The notes beneath the pieces are model-generated. The model saw only the letters and a program-made list of their open reading frames with translations, was not told where the DNA came from and did not search any database. From Alnus glutinosa (taxonomy: Eukaryota; Streptophyta; Magnoliopsida; Fagales; Betulaceae), in assembly GCF_958979055.1 (NCBI RefSeq), contig NC_084889.1:33111261-33175260 (forward strand): a stretch of DNA of 64,000 bases, written 5' to 3'. Within the stretch, counting starts at the first letter, position 1. Every line of letters begins with the position of its first letter. The translations under genes and the position numbers were made by a program. Shown here in pieces: positions 23,553 through 35,962 of this stretch.

Positions 23553-26500
23553 GGGCAACGATCATTAGCTTGTTGCATAAGAAATTGAACCGGGCAGCAG
23601 TAAGACCTTTGGTTAAAATGTCGGCACATTGATCGTGAGTAGAGAGATGGCTGATGGTTATATCTTTATGAAGGACCTTTTCGCGAATGAAGTGGTAATC
23701 TACTTCCACATGCTTGGTTCTCGCGTGATAGATTGGATTGGAGGCTAAGGCAATAGCTCCCATGTTGTCGCACCAGAGTTGTGGAGGCATCGAGAGAGGC
23801 ACTTGAAGTTCTTGGAGAAGCATCCGGAGCCAATATAGTTCTGCAGTAGTGATGGCGAGAGAGCGATACTCGGCTTCGGTGCTGGAGCGGGAGACTACTG
23901 GCTGTTTCTTGGCCTGCTAAGAGATGAGGCTGGAGCCCAAGAAGATGCCATAGCCCCCCGTGGACCTGCGATCAGAATGGTCCCCTGCCCAGTCGAAGTC
24001 ACAGTAAGCATAAAGATGCAAGGGGCCCTTGGTGAATAACAGGCCATGATCGGGAGTGTCCTTGAGGTAGCGGAGGACACGTTTGGCAGCGCTGAGGTGA
24101 GCAGTGGTCGGACAATGAAGGAATTGGCAGAGCTGGTTGACGGAGAAGGAGATGTCCGGCCTTGTAAGTGTGCAGTACTGTAGGGCACCTACAATGTGGC
24201 GGTAAAGAGAAGCATCAGGGAGGGGGTCCCCATCAGAGGCAGTGAGACGCTTACCAGAGGTGCAAGGTGTTGGATATGGTTTGGCCCCATCCATATGTAT
24301 GCGCCAGAGCAAATCCACAATGTATTTGGATTGACTGAGATGAAGGTGTTGATGGTTGCGGTGAACATGAACGCCATGGAAGAAGGAGAGAGTGCCGAGG
24401 TCCTTTAGCTTGAAATCTGCTTGCAGGCTTAAGATTAAATCATTAATAACAGAGAGATTATTGCCGGTGACAATAATATCGTCAACATAAACTAAAAGAA
24501 AAATGTGCACAGAGGAAGTATGTAATAAAAACAGGGAAGTATCAACCTTGGAGCCGACAAAACCACGTTCAAGGAGAGCCTCCGAAAGGCGTTGGAACCA
24601 AGCTCTAGAGGCCTGTTTAAGGCCATAGAGAGACTTGTTCAATTTACAAACATAATCAGGAAAATAGGAGTTAACAAAACCTTGGGGCTGTTCCATGAAG
24701 ACAGTCTCAGTTAGGACGCCATGTAGGAAGGCATTAGACACGTCGAGTTGTTTGAGAGGCCAGTTGAAAGCAAGAGCAAGCGCAAGGATGAGGCGCACGG
24801 TGGCTGGCTTGATGACAGGGCCGAATGTCTCAGTATAGTCAATGCCATCTCTTTGTTGGAAGCCTTTAGCAATGAGTCGGGCCTTGAACCTGTCTATGGA
24901 GCCATCGGCCTTTTATTTTAATTTGTAGACCCACTTATTTTTTATGATCGTCCGATGAGGTGGCCGGGGGCACAAAGTCCATGTCCGGTTGTCCATAAGG
25001 GCTTGAAATTCGAGGGCCATGGCTGCAAGCCACTCTGGATGGGCAGCAGCCTGGAGATAGGTGGAAGGCTCACGAGGAAGGGTGTTGGCAACAAAGGTTT
25101 GGAGAGGATGCTTAGTAGCATTGTAGAGATGAAAGTCAGGAAAGGTTCTGGATTTGAGTGTACCTGTTTGGGAACGAGTGACCCTATGAGAGGTGTGGGG
25201 AATAAGGTCCAATGTGGGAGAGGTGCCGGATGAAGGGGCAGGGACATCACCAGGGGCTGCAGGGTTGTAGAAACAGCAGGTTCAACACTGGCAGCAGGGG
25301 CAGCAGAGGCAGGGGTAGGGAGAGAGGAAAGGCAAGGGTCCACGAAAGGAGAGCTAGAGGCAGGGTTTGGTGGTAATAGAGTTAATTGAAAAGAAATGAG
25401 AGGGGAGAAGAACCTTACCAAAAGATGAGGAAGAGGTGCTGGTAGGCAGTGAAGTGGTAATCTTCTCCTTGGCAGGAAAGCATGTTTCATCAAACACCAC
25501 ATTTCGGGAGAGGTAGATCCTTGAAGTGGTAGGATCCATGCACCGGTAGCCTTTGTAGTTCGAGCTGTAGCCTAGAAAAATACATTTTTTGCTGCGAAAT
25601 TCTAGTTTATGTTTATTATAGGGTCGAAGGAGTGGGTAACAGGCACAACCAAAGACCCTTAGGTTAGAATATTCAGGTTCAGCCTTAAAAAGTTTAGTGA
25701 AGGGTGTGTGATTCTGCAGAATTAAGGAAGGCATGCGATTTATTAAAAAACCAGCAGTGATGCATGCTTCTACCTAATAAATAGGAGGCAAATGGGATTG
25801 GGCTAGTAAAGCAAGACCTGTCTCAATGACATGTCGATGCTTTCTTTCCGCAATTCCATTTTGTTGTGATGTGTGTGGACATGTAATTCTGTGGAGAATG
25901 CCATGGGTGGATAGATATTGTTTAAAAGAGTGGGAGGTGTATTCGCCTCCCCCATCGGTTTGGAGCCTTTTTAGCTTGCAGGAAAGTAAGTTTTCCATCA
26001 AACATTTAAACTTAATAAAACATTCCAGCACATCTGATTTATATTTCAAAGGAAATAACCAAGAGTAACGAGAGAAATCATCAACAAAAATTGCATAATA
26101 CTTGCATCCACTTATTGAGTAAATAGGTGAAGTCCATATGTCACTGTGTACAAGCTCCAAAGGAGCAGAAGTTACAGTTTGAGACTTAGGAAATGGTAAT
26201 TGATGACTTTTAGCAAGTTGACAATCACAACAAACTGAAGGTTCAACTTTAGAGTCTGTGACAGAGAGCTGATTTGAACTGATAATTTTGTGAAAAATCT
26301 TCAAGTGTGGATGTCCTAGGCATCTATGCCAAATAGAAGAAGAGGTTTTTGCTCCAAGGAAGGCAATGAATTTTCGGAGCTTATTCTTAGAGAAATTCTT
26401 TAAATTTATTGGATAGAGGCCACCTTCACTAGGCCCTTGTAGGAGAATCTCCTCGGTTAGGTTGTCCTTCACAAGAAAGTAAGTGTCAGTTAACTTAAAG

Positions 26501-27806
26501 AAACAATTGTTATCCTTACAAAATTTTTGGATGGATAAAAGATTAGCGGATGCTTGAGGACAGCAGAGAATATCTTTAAGGTGCAAAGTGGTTTTTGGTG
26601 TGTGTAAAGAAATAGAACCAGTATGAGTTATAGAGAGCCCACCCCTGTTTCCAACCGTGACGGCTTCATTTCCATTGTATGGTTGATGGATGGACAAGTT
26701 CTCCAAGTCTGCAGTGATATGATTATTGGCACCACTGTCGGTAAGCTAGTCATCTTCTCCATGAAGGGCATTGGATTGTGAGACCATTGCAGCTAACTCA
26801 CTTGGGGGATGTCTGCCTTGGTAGGCATAATCCATTCGGTGAAAGCAGTCGAGAGCCTGGTGGTTACTCTTGCCACAAATCTGACATGGAGGACGATTAG
26901 TGTCTTGAATAAGTGATCTAGGATTTGACTTACCTTGAGGAGGGGTTCCTGCAGAGTTAAAGACTTTCTTCTGTGGAGATGAAAAATTCCCCTTTTGATT
27001 TGAGAATCGGGGCTGATTCAGCCTCTGATTGTTGGTGAACCTAGGCTTGCGGTTATTGGGATGCACCTTCTGTGCATGCATTGCAAATGAGCTAGGTTCA
27101 GTGTCAACAGCTTGATTGTTGAGCAGCTGCTCATGACTGAGAAGGAAGGTCTGGAAATCTTCAAGGGACATCGATTCATCTTTTGTCATCAGGGTGAAAG
27201 ATGTGATGAAGGCGTTGTAACGTGGACTCAATCCACCTATGAGATAGAAGATGAGATCTTCATCAGAGACTGGCTTTCCAACCATAGCCAGTTGATCAGC
27301 CAGGGACTTAGCAGCATGCACATACTCAGGACATGGTTTGTCTCCTTGCGCAGGATTTGAAGCTGACGTCTTAGATCCTGGATACGGGTCTTAGAGGGGG
27401 CAGCATACCTGTTTGCTAAGGCAGACCACACCTGTCGTGAGGTATTTAACCCATAGACAATTGAGATCACCTTTTCGGAAAGAGTGGTGATGAACCAACT
27501 GAGAAGGTATTGATCCTTCTTTTCCCATAGTGTGAATTCTGGGTTCAGTTGATTAGGAGAGTCCTTAGTAAGACCAGGAATGAACCTTGGTGGGCATGGC
27601 TTTGTGCCATCAACAATACCCATGAGGTTATTGGTGGGGAGTATAAGCTGGAATTGGTACACCCAAGCCATGTAATTTTTCTCATCTAGCTGCAACTTAG
27701 GAGCGATATGAGAGTGGATATTCGGAATTGTGAACAGGCCAGCAGTGATTGCAGCACCGTTGGATGCTGTATTGGTGGCAGCAGCAGCGTTTGAGGATTC
27801 GGCCAT
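23553..27806 (-). pseudogene. copia gag-pol polyprotein, nearly intact
   Basis: Starts at the ATG at 27806 (MAESSNAAAATNT). Gag includes LDEKNYMAWVYQFQL and a CCHC knuckle CQICGKSNHQALDC near 26850-26885. Protease is marked by LTDSGANNHIT near 26735. The GAG-pre-integrase motif IWHRCLGHPHL is near 26320, and the integrase core has DIWTSP, FVDDFSRYSWL and TDGGGEYTS (26170-25940). RT has LDVSNAFLHGVL (24735) and the active site YVDDIIV (24480). RNase H has LWCDNMGAIALAS (23775) and a TKHVEVDYHFIR block. In-frame stops: TAG before LTDSGA, TAG after PPIY, TAA after KLK (24915) and TAG after SLIS (23920). Frame changes lie near 27325 and between 25225 and 25400. Three of the four stops are TGG to TAG. 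The domain style suggests the Ale/Retrofit group, which is inference. Confidence 0.9.
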
Positions 27807-27838
27807 TTGGTGATGAATTTTTGGTGTAAACCGTGAGA

Positions 27839-27851
27839 GGCTCTGATACCA
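27839..27851 (-). other. Primer-binding site of copia element
   Basis: TGGTATCAGAGCC on the minus strand directly adjoins the 5' LTR and matches the initiator tRNA-Met 3' end used by most plant copia elements. Confidence 0.9.
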
Positions 27852-28259
27852 TGCAAAAACAAGTGATTGAAAAGGACTTGGAAGCTTGAAACCTCCAAGC
27901 TGTGAATTGTATTCATTATATAGAGTTTTACGGTATAGGCTTTACAAGGAAATATACATGGTCGATGATATTTTACAATAAGGGAAAAAACTAAATAAGG
28001 TGAGAATAAAATGAGAGAGGAAAGAGTACAATGTAGAGAAGGAAAGAAAATAAGATCTGCGTAATATGGTAAGCTAGCCGTTGGGTGATAAGTCAGTATT
28101 AGGCCGTGCATGATTCTAGGATCGTGATATAAGGGACGTGCATGATCACAGGGTTGTGATTATGCCTGATTGCTTCTGATTGCCGAATGTGTGGGATTGT
28201 GCTGTTGATTGCACAATTCTTGGGCTTCTGCAGGATCCTTGTGATCCTCTGTCTTAACA
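27852..28259 (-). repeat. 5' LTR of copia element
   Basis: 408 bp, with TG/CA ends, adjoining the PBS on one side and the ATGGA target duplication on the other. Confidence 0.95.
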
Positions 28260-28264
28260 ATGGA

Positions 28265-31200
28265 CACTGTTCTGAAATATTCGTTGCATGCAGGACATGG
28301 TGTTGGGCCCCTCTTGGTTGTGCGACACCTTGAGGGTGAAAGGAGACCTTATGTGGAGCCTGAAACGTTCCCAACAAGCCACACTGATCCGAAAGCTTTA
28401 GGGGAGTGTCCTCCCTGGCCCATTCCTTTAAGCCAAGTCGACAACCTTGTACTGGTTCCTTCCTACCGCAGGATCCTTCGGATATCACAATCCCCTCCAT
28501 CAACTTGGGTGGGGTTTCTCTTCAGTCTTGGAAGCGGCAGGTGAGGGATATTAAAGTAGAGGCATCCTCGAGTGGTGCAAAGCTCTTTGCTGGGAAACAT
28601 TAATGGACCAAACCCCTTGTGGATAATCCGAGTTCATTGGGGGTCTAATTGAAGAAATGAAAGATATCGGATGATGCAGAACCATCTTTGGCATTAGTCG
28701 AGGCTGTGGTCCAACCCTGCCAGCCACAATGAGTCTATTAAGTTGGAACTGCCGAGGGCTCGGGAACCCTCAAACAGTTCGCGATCTTCACCAAATGGTG
28801 AAGGAGAAGAAGCCCCGTTTTGTGTTCCTTATGGAGACTTTGTGCACAAAGGCGCCTCTTGAAAGTCTCCGATTTAGACTCGGTTTTGAAGGTTTGTTTA
28901 ATTATTATGGAAGCTACTGGAAGGAGTGGTGGTTTAGCTCTTCTGTGGAAGGACTCTTGGGAGCTAGAGATCTTCAATTATTCTAAACACCATATGAATG
29001 TTGTTATCAAAACAGAGGATGGGAATCCAGGGTGGCGATTTACTAGCTTTTATGGCCATCCGAAATAGTGCTTGTCGAGCTGACTCTTGGGCACTCTTGC
29101 AGCACTTCAAACCCTATCAACCTGGCCCCTGGTTCTATATGGGCGATTTTAATGAAGTGGTGGCCGAAGCAATCATAAAAGGTGGGAGGGGCAGTTCGAA
29201 GGGAAGGCCAAATGGAGGGATTCCGGTTAGCTTTGGAAGAGTGTCAACTGGGAGATTTGGGCTTTTTGGCGTCCAGATGTACTTGGTGCAATTTCCAACA
29301 AGACATCAACTTTACTAAGGAACGACTTGACCGAGCTGTTGCTAATGGAGAATGTTATTCTAGATTTCAAACAATATCAATCCATGTCTTGGCGACTAGG
29401 ACGTCGGATCATACTCCTCTTCAGGTGACCTTTTGTGTGCAATCTCCTGAGCTGTACTCCTACTGAATAGGTTTCAAATTTGAAGAGAAGTGGACCTTGG
29501 ATGATGAGTGGCAGGACGTAGTGGCCTCAGCTTGGGAGAACGACAGCCCGGAGGTGGGGGGACCCATGCTCTTGGTACAGAGTAGGCTCTCCAATTGCCA
29601 ACATGCCCTCACGAAGTGGAGTCGTAGGAAATTCAAAGATGGAGAGGGACAACTCAAAAAGAAATCAAAGCTTCTGGTGGAACTCCAAGAATATGCAAAC
29701 CTGGATACGGTTGAGTCTATCAAAGCTTTGCTGGCCGAAATAGATGAAACTCTTGCTAGGGAAGATGTGAAGTGGAACTAGCGTGCTAAATAGAACTGGT
29801 ATCAAATGGGGATCGAAACACGAAAATTTTCCACTCATGGGCAAACCACCAACGAAAGCTTAATGGTATTCGTTGTATTATTGATGAGCAAGGCAACACT
29901 TGGAGGCATAAAAGGGAGATTAGTAGGGTCTTTATATCCTACTATGAGAAGTTGTTTACAACTCAGCGGCCGGAAGGTATTGCAGCTTGTCTTTCACATG
30001 TGGGAGGCCGAGTTACTGGTCCTATGAATGAATGGCTGCTCCAACCTTTTATAGTGGAGGAAATCAACAAGGTCCTATTTCAAATGCATCCCTTAAAGTC
30101 TCCAGGTCCTAATGGTTTTTCAGCGGGTTTTTTCCAAAAGGCCTGGCCAACGGTAGAAAATGAGGTAACTTTTCGCAGCCTTGAGTTTTTTAAATGGGGG
30201 CCATTTTGATGCGGGGATTAACTCAACAAATATTGTACTCATTCCAAAAGTCTCTAACCCATCCAAGGTGACCGACTATAGGCCTATAAGTCTTTGTAAG
30301 GAGCTCTTCAAGATCATTGCAAAGGCTTTAGCAAATATGCTTAAAGTTGTGTTTCCACAACTCATTTCTCCAAAACAAAGCGCTTTCATCCCGGGACGTT
30401 TAATTACGGATAACATTTTGGTGGTGTTTGAGACTTTGCACACAATGGATAATCGGTTGAAAGGGAATTAGGGTTTTATGGCCTTAAAGTTAGATATGAG
30501 TAAAGCTTACGATCGGGTGGAGTGGGATTTTCTTGAAGCGATGCTTCGAAAGTTTGAGTTTGCAAATAGGTGGATTGATCTGCTGATGGCCTGCGCAAGG
30601 ACGGTCTCTTATTCCATCCTTATTAATGGCCAACCGCATGGTAGAATATTCCCCATTGTCTCCCTATTTTTTCATTATGTGTGTGGAAGCCATGAGCTCC
30701 ATGATACACCATGCAACTGTTACAGGTCAGATTTCGGGTGTCCTTATTCCTAGGGGGCACGCGAATTAGTCATCTATTTTTCACGGATGATGGTGTGTTG
30801 TTTTGCAGGGCGAATCTCAGCAAATGGGGCAAGATAAAAGATATTCTTGGCTGTTATGAGATGGCTTCAAGGAAGCAAATCAATCGAGCCAAAACCTCAG
30901 TGTTCTTCAGCCGTAATACAAAGGAGGTTGATAGAGAGCTCATTAGAAATGCTGCTAGAATTAAGGTTACCAATTGTTATGAGAAATATCTCGAACTCCC
31001 AGCACTCATTGGCCGATCCAGGATTTCCTCTTTTAATGGTATTGAGGGTCAAATTCAGAGTAAGCTCAACGGATTCTATGAGCGGGTTTCGGCTGCCTAA
31101 AACTCTGGTTCGGGACATCAATGCATTGATGAGAAGATTTTGGTGTGGCTTTAAGGAGAATACTCATAAGATTTCTTGGATTAATTGGAAAGGTCTCGGT

Positions 31201-32628
31201 AGAAGGCAGGATTCTGGTGGTTTGGGGTTTTGAGAGCTAGAGTGCTTCAACACAGCTCTCTTGGCAAAACAGGGCTGGAGGCTACCCCAAAATCCTAATT
31301 CACTGGCAGCAAAGGTGCTCAAGGAGAAATATTATCTAGAGACTACCTTTTTGGGATCTCAACTAGGGCTGGAGAAGTATCTGGGGTGCAAAAAATTTTA
31401 TGGAAGAGGGAATCATGTAGCAAGTGGGGAATGGGAATGATATTCGGATCTAGGGTGACAAGTGGGTTCATTCTCAACACACAAACAAGATACATGCTCT
31501 AGTTTATATGCCCAAGGGCCAACAGGGAAGCTAGAGTACATGAATTAATTGATCTAAATTCAAACCGGTGGAGCATACCTCTAGTGGAACACATTTTCCC
31601 TCCTGAGATTGCTAAGCTCATCTATAGTATTGCAATTTGCCCACGGATGCAAGCTGACAAAATCATTTGGGCAGGAACATCAACGGGAACTTTCATTGTT
31701 CGAAATGCTTATCAACTTGAGGTCGATAGACGTGGCCGGTTCCAGGGAAGTGGTTCTTCAAACCCAGAGTTAGATTCGGCATGGTCAACTACTTGGAGGC
31801 TTCAAGTTCCGTGAGCCGTTCAACTTTTCCTTTGGCGTGCTTGTAACGACATCCTAACTACAAAAGACAAGTTGCTCAGACGTAAAGTTGTTGATCAACC
31901 GAGTTGTCCTATGTGTGGCATATCGGCAGAAACTATAGGCCATTCTCTGTTGTGGTGTGAGGCATAAAAGTAGTATGGGCAGAGGGGAGTAAGCGCATGC
32001 AGAAGTGCATAAGTTATGAAGACAAGTTTCTTACAATTTTTAGCTACTTATGCCAAATTCTCGAACAGGAAACTAGAGTGGATAGCTATGGTGGCACATC
32101 GATTGTGGCAATGGAGAAACCACATCATCTATGGGGGATTGGTTTTTCCCCCTAAGTGTTTGATTAAATGCACCACTGAAGCCTTGGCAGAATACCGGGA
32201 AGCCCAAGCAAAAATGAGGACCCCCCATTCAAGAATCTCTCACCCGGAACATTTGCTGGTCTCCCCCACCCCCAGGTGTGCTTAAATTGAACTGCGATGC
32301 CGTCGTCGACCGGAAGAACATAATTATGGGCGTGGGTCTGGTGCTACGGGATCATTTCGGACATGCTCTGGCTACTAGGTGCTTGACCCATACCTATGTC
32401 TCTAACCCATACCTATGTCTGGTGAAGGTGACTCACTTGAGATTGTTTCCGCTCTTCAACGGGACGATGGATGGCATCAAAAGTACAGTAGTTTGCTGGA
32501 TGAAGCCCGGATCTTGCTGGCAAGTTTTCAGTCTTCGGAGATTGTTTTCGTGCGGAGAGAAGGCAACTAATTAGCCTACGGGCTTGCACGGATGTCTATT
32601 TCTCACCTCCTGACGCACACTTGGTTCA
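28265..32628 (+). mobile_element. L1-type LINE, 3' part
   Basis: Continuation of the LINE after the copia insertion: the end of ORF1, then ORF2. Without the copia element the LINE is about 5.8 kb, a normal full length for plant L1 elements. The 3' end has no poly(A) tail here because a truncated MITE begins at about 32629. Confidence 0.75.
28729..32574 (+). pseudogene. LINE ORF2 (endonuclease, RT, RNase H) remnant
   Basis: The ATG at 28729 opens MSLLSWNCRGLGNPQTVRDL, the start of an apurinic-type endonuclease, continuing in other frames with WFYMGDFNEVV (29130) and ATRTSDHTPLQV (29400). RT follows: FQMHPLKSPGPNGFSAGFFQ (30080), VTDYRPISLC (30270), AFIPGRLITDNILV (30390), LKLDMSKAYDRVEWDFLEAM (30487) and the active site FFTDDGVLFCR (30780), where the usual reading is F(A/T)DD. 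A zf-RVT-like SCPMCGIS...HSLLWCE block lies near 31905-31960. An RNase H-like start KLNCDAVVDRKN lies at 32285. Numerous frameshifts and stops break it into more than ten frames. Confidence 0.85.
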
Positions 32629-32806
32629 ACACGTCATTTCTCACAACAACCCCACAACAATCTAATGTGGCTGGTAATATTTTATTACTTTTTTACAAAA
32701 AGAAAACAAAACAAAACAAAAAAAAATAATAAAATATTACCAGCCACGCAGCCACGTCAGCTTGTTGTGAAGCTGTTGTGAAAAATGAGTGTATGGATCA
32801 TTTCTC
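32629..32806. mobile_element. MITE, GAGAAATGATC family, left end truncated
   Basis: Same palindrome as 16205-16390, but lacking the first ~15 bases of its left end. It abuts the LINE 3' end. The right end is intact (GGATCATTTCTC). Confidence 0.75.
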
Positions 32807-32839
32807 TTAGCTAATCATCCAGAAGGATCAATGTTGTAA

Positions 32840-33020
32840 GAGAAATGATCCCTACACTCATTTCTCACAACAGCTCCACAACAAGCTGATGTGGCTAGTA
32901 ATATTTTATTATTTTTTTGTTTTGTTTTCTTTTCTTTTTGTAAAAAAGTAATAAAATATTACCAGCCACGTCAGCTTGTTGTGGGACTGTTATGAGAAAT
33001 GAGTGTAGGGATCATTTCTC
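32840..33020. mobile_element. MITE, GAGAAATGATC family, 9-bp TSD
   Basis: A 181-bp palindrome with complete ends, flanked by ATGTTGTAA (32831-32839) and ATGATGTAA (33021-33029). Only 33 bp from the previous copy, in the same orientation. Confidence 0.85.
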
Positions 33021-33059
33021 ATGATGTAATGGTTGATTCTTATATATGATTATAAGACA

Positions 33060-33093
<34 letters not shown>

Positions 33094-33162
33094 AGGTTTC
33101 TTTTTAGTGTAAATATAGGAATTTTTTAAAATTTTTAATTATTTTTAAAAATATTGAATTTT

Positions 33163-34170
33163 AGGGTTAAATATTATATTGGTACTTGAATTTTAAGTTT
33201 TTTTTTAATTTAATACCTGAGTTTTCATTTGTTTCATAGGTGGGCCTGAGTTTAGGGGTAAAAACCACTTTGGTACATCTGTTACATTTTCCATCTAAAT
33301 ATTAACGGTCTGCCACGTGTCAACCGCTGAGGTTGACACGTGGCACTATATAAAAAAAATTAAGAAATAAAAATAAAATATTTAAAAATTAATTAAAAAT
33401 AATAAAATTAAAAAATTGAAAAAAAAAAGGTGGCTCCTTGGCCACAATGGGGTGGCCTATTTTGGCAAGGGGCTAACTCAACCACTCCTTGGTCAGCCGG
33501 CCACCCCATGGTAGAAAAAAAAAAAAAAAAAAAAGAGTTTTGACCCTTAGGAGTGGTCGAAAGTAGCCACGAGGTGGTTCGCCCACCCCAGACTGGCCGA
33601 TCTAGGGGTGGTCAAACCACCCCCGTGGCCCAAACCACTCCCACGGACAAAACACTATAAATATTTTTAGAGGGTTTGGCCCTTGGGGTAGCTGAACCAC
33701 CCCCGTGGCCCATGGGGATGGTCACGGGGGTGGTTCAGCCACCCCTATAGGCAAGCCCTCTAAATTGTTTTTAGAGGGTTTGGGCCTTTGGGGTGGTCGA
33801 ACCACCCCCAAGGGCCAAGGGAGTGGTGGCCGGTTTCCGAACACCTCGTGGCCCTTGGGGGTGGTTCAACCACCTTTTCAGCCACCCCAAACCGGCCAAG
33901 GGGGTGGTTGGCTCAGCCACGACTCTTCCTCTTTTTTTTTTTTTTCTTTTTTTTTTTTTAAATTTTTTTTATTATTTTTAACTAATTTTTAATAATTTTT
34001 TATTTTTTATATAGTGTCACATGTCGACCTCAGCGGTTGACACGTGGTGGACCATTAATATTTGAACGAAAAATGTAATAGAAGTACTAAAATAGTTTTT
34101 ACTCCTAAACTCATGTCCACCTATAAAACAAATGAAGACTCAATTACTAAATTTAAAAAGGTTTAAAACT
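33163..34170. mobile_element. Long-TIR element with CCACCCC arrays (copy 3)
   Basis: About 1.0 kb. Ends AGGGTTAAATAT and the complement of AGTTTTAAACC. TIRs of about 200 bp contain GTTGACACGTGGC and its complement. The centre, 33420-33925, is almost entirely palindromic GGGGTGG...CCACCCC units separated by GGCC-rich spacers. No coding sequence is present. Confidence 0.75.
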
Positions 34171-34284
34171 TCCTAAATTTTATTTGAGAGTTATTACCCA
34201 TATATGGTCCAACAAATTTAATGATAAATTTACCCATTTACCATAAAGAGATACACACTTAGCTTGCATAAAATATAGGTAAGA

Positions 34285-34858
34285 GAATGGTTTCTATCAA
34301 TTTTTATTTTATTTAAAAAAAAAACGTGATTCTCAAAGACCTTTTTAAAATATATAATCTGTTAATTACATATTTTAAAATATAAATTTAATAAATTGAA
34401 TTGAAGATTCTTTCCAAAAACAAAAATCCTTCATCTTTTTATTTTAGTGTTTTTAACCGCTTAAAAGATGGTTTCTATCAATTTTTATTTTATTTTTAAA
34501 AAATAACGTGATTCTCAAAGACCTTTTTAAAATATATGTAAAAATATATAATCTGTTAATTACATATTTTAAAATATAAATTTAATAAATTGAATTGAAG
34601 ATTCTTTCCAAAAACAAAAATCCTTCATCTTTTATTTTAGTGTTTTTAACCGCTTAAAAGATGGTTTCTATCAATTTTTATTTTATTTTAAAAAAAAAAA
34701 CGTGATTCTCAAAGACCTTTTTAAAATATATGTAAAAATATATAATCTGTTAATTACATATTTTAAAATATAAATTTAATAAATTGAATTGAAGATTTCT
34801 TTCCAAAAACAAAAATCCTTCATCTTTTATTTTAGTGTTTTTAACCGCTTAAAAGACG
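34285..34858. repeat. Tandem triplication, ~181-193 bp unit
   Basis: Three copies start at about 34290, 34471 and 34664 (shared GTTTCTATCAATTTTTATTT) and end with TTTTTAACCGCTTAAAAGA. Copies 2 and 3 share a 12-bp insertion absent from copy 1, so copy 3 arose from copy 2 or the reverse. The array ends about 160 bp upstream of the presumed SRPRA transcription start. Confidence 0.9.
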
Positions 34859-34989
34859 GCGGGCAAAGACCGGGGGTCCGGGGGATCTCAAGGCTTTTAC
34901 TGGCGTCGCCAAGTTTTACTTTTCACCGTCAAATGACTTTGGACTTTGGTCAAAGAACCCGCCCACCTTTTACACCATGACACTAAAAC

Positions 34990-35962
34990 CGCATAATATA
35001 TTATATATATATATAGCGGAACATTCACAAGGTCTCATTTTGATTCCCTTTTCCTCTCTCTCTCTCTCTCTCTGGCAGTTTTTTGTTTTCCATTTTTGGT
35101 TTTATTTTTTTTTTTCCTTCCATTTTTTTGGGTTTTCTTTGTTCGTAGGGTTTCTCAGAGTTCCGAGGAAAGGCAGGTATTCGTTTTTTCGTCTCTGATT
35201 GCTTCAAATTCCCTTATTTTTATTAAAATTCATGGATTCAATGATTAAATATTCTGTGGGGATTTCGTCTTATTTGGTGTATGAATTTGATGTATCTGAT
35301 TTCTGTTTCCCATAAATTTTGAATCCATGATCGTTAATTTCTAGGGCTTCGAATTTAAATTCGTCTCGCTTTTAGGGGCTATTTATATTTTAAATGGTTG
35401 TGTTTGTTGGCCGTGAAATTGTGGGAAAAGGACTCGAATTTTGGACCTGTTACAGGTTGGAGTTTGAATGGCGTCCCCGATCTCTCTCTCTCTCTGTCTC
35501 TCTGTTATTAAATCAATATGCACCAATTCTCTGTTGTTTTCTCATAAAATGGGGAAAAAACAGATATTGAAATAGTAAATGTTGTGGTTTATATTATATT
35601 TGTTATATGAAATTGTTCCCTTCATCTTAGATGTATGGTTGTATTTGGCATGATTAGGGGAGGTGCTTCTTAGATCTAAAACAATTTAAAAAAACTAGAA
35701 AATATAAGATTTAATGTTGGGTTTTCTTTTAGCTTTGCATGGAGATTATTAAAAAAAAAAAAATTAATTTCCTTTCTTTCCAATTCATGTTTGATCTCTT
35801 CCTTCTTAGGCGTTTCCTTGTGTATTCTTCCGGTATACTTAGAGGCGCCTTATGCTTTCAATAAACCTTTATTTACTTATCAAAAAAAAAATGTTTGAAT
35901 CCCTGGGTTTGGTATTCTGATATTTGCTGGATCTGATTGCAGGGTGTATACAAGTATAGGAG
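34990..35962 (+). promoter_or_regulatory. SRPRA promoter, 5' UTR exon and 5' UTR intron
   Basis: An AT-rich TATA-like run at 34995-35015 is followed by a CT-rich leader (35050-35073), as is common in plant 5' UTRs. A donor AGGCAG/GTATTC at 35176/35177 and an acceptor TTGCAG at 35942 define a probable 766-bp 5' UTR intron, with the start codon 20 bp into the next exon. Splice sites are inferred from consensus only. The intron holds a LINE tail at 35795-35890. Confidence 0.55.
35795..35890 (+). mobile_element. 5'-truncated LINE tail with 8-bp TSD
   Basis: A 96-bp insertion ending TTTACTTATC plus poly(A), flanked by ATGTTTGA at 35787-35794 and 35891-35898. It resembles the 3' end of plant L1 elements, and the TTACTTATC-A tail recurs at 39976-40005. 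It lies in the 5' UTR intron of SRPRA. Confidence 0.7.

Larger units (their letters stand above)
23122..28259 (-). mobile_element. Young Ty1/copia retrotransposon, 5138 bp
   Basis: Complete element on the minus strand: 5' LTR 27852-28259, PBS, gag-pol, polypurine tract, 3' LTR 23122-23530. It is flanked by a perfect 5-bp duplication ATGGA (23117-23121 and 28260-28264). I count four substitutions and one 1-bp indel between the LTRs (about 99% identity), so it inserted recently. It sits inside the LINE ORF1 region. The coding frame has four in-frame stops and two or three frameshifts, so this copy is not autonomous. The domain order PR-INT-RT-RNase H is typical of copia. Confidence 0.95.
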
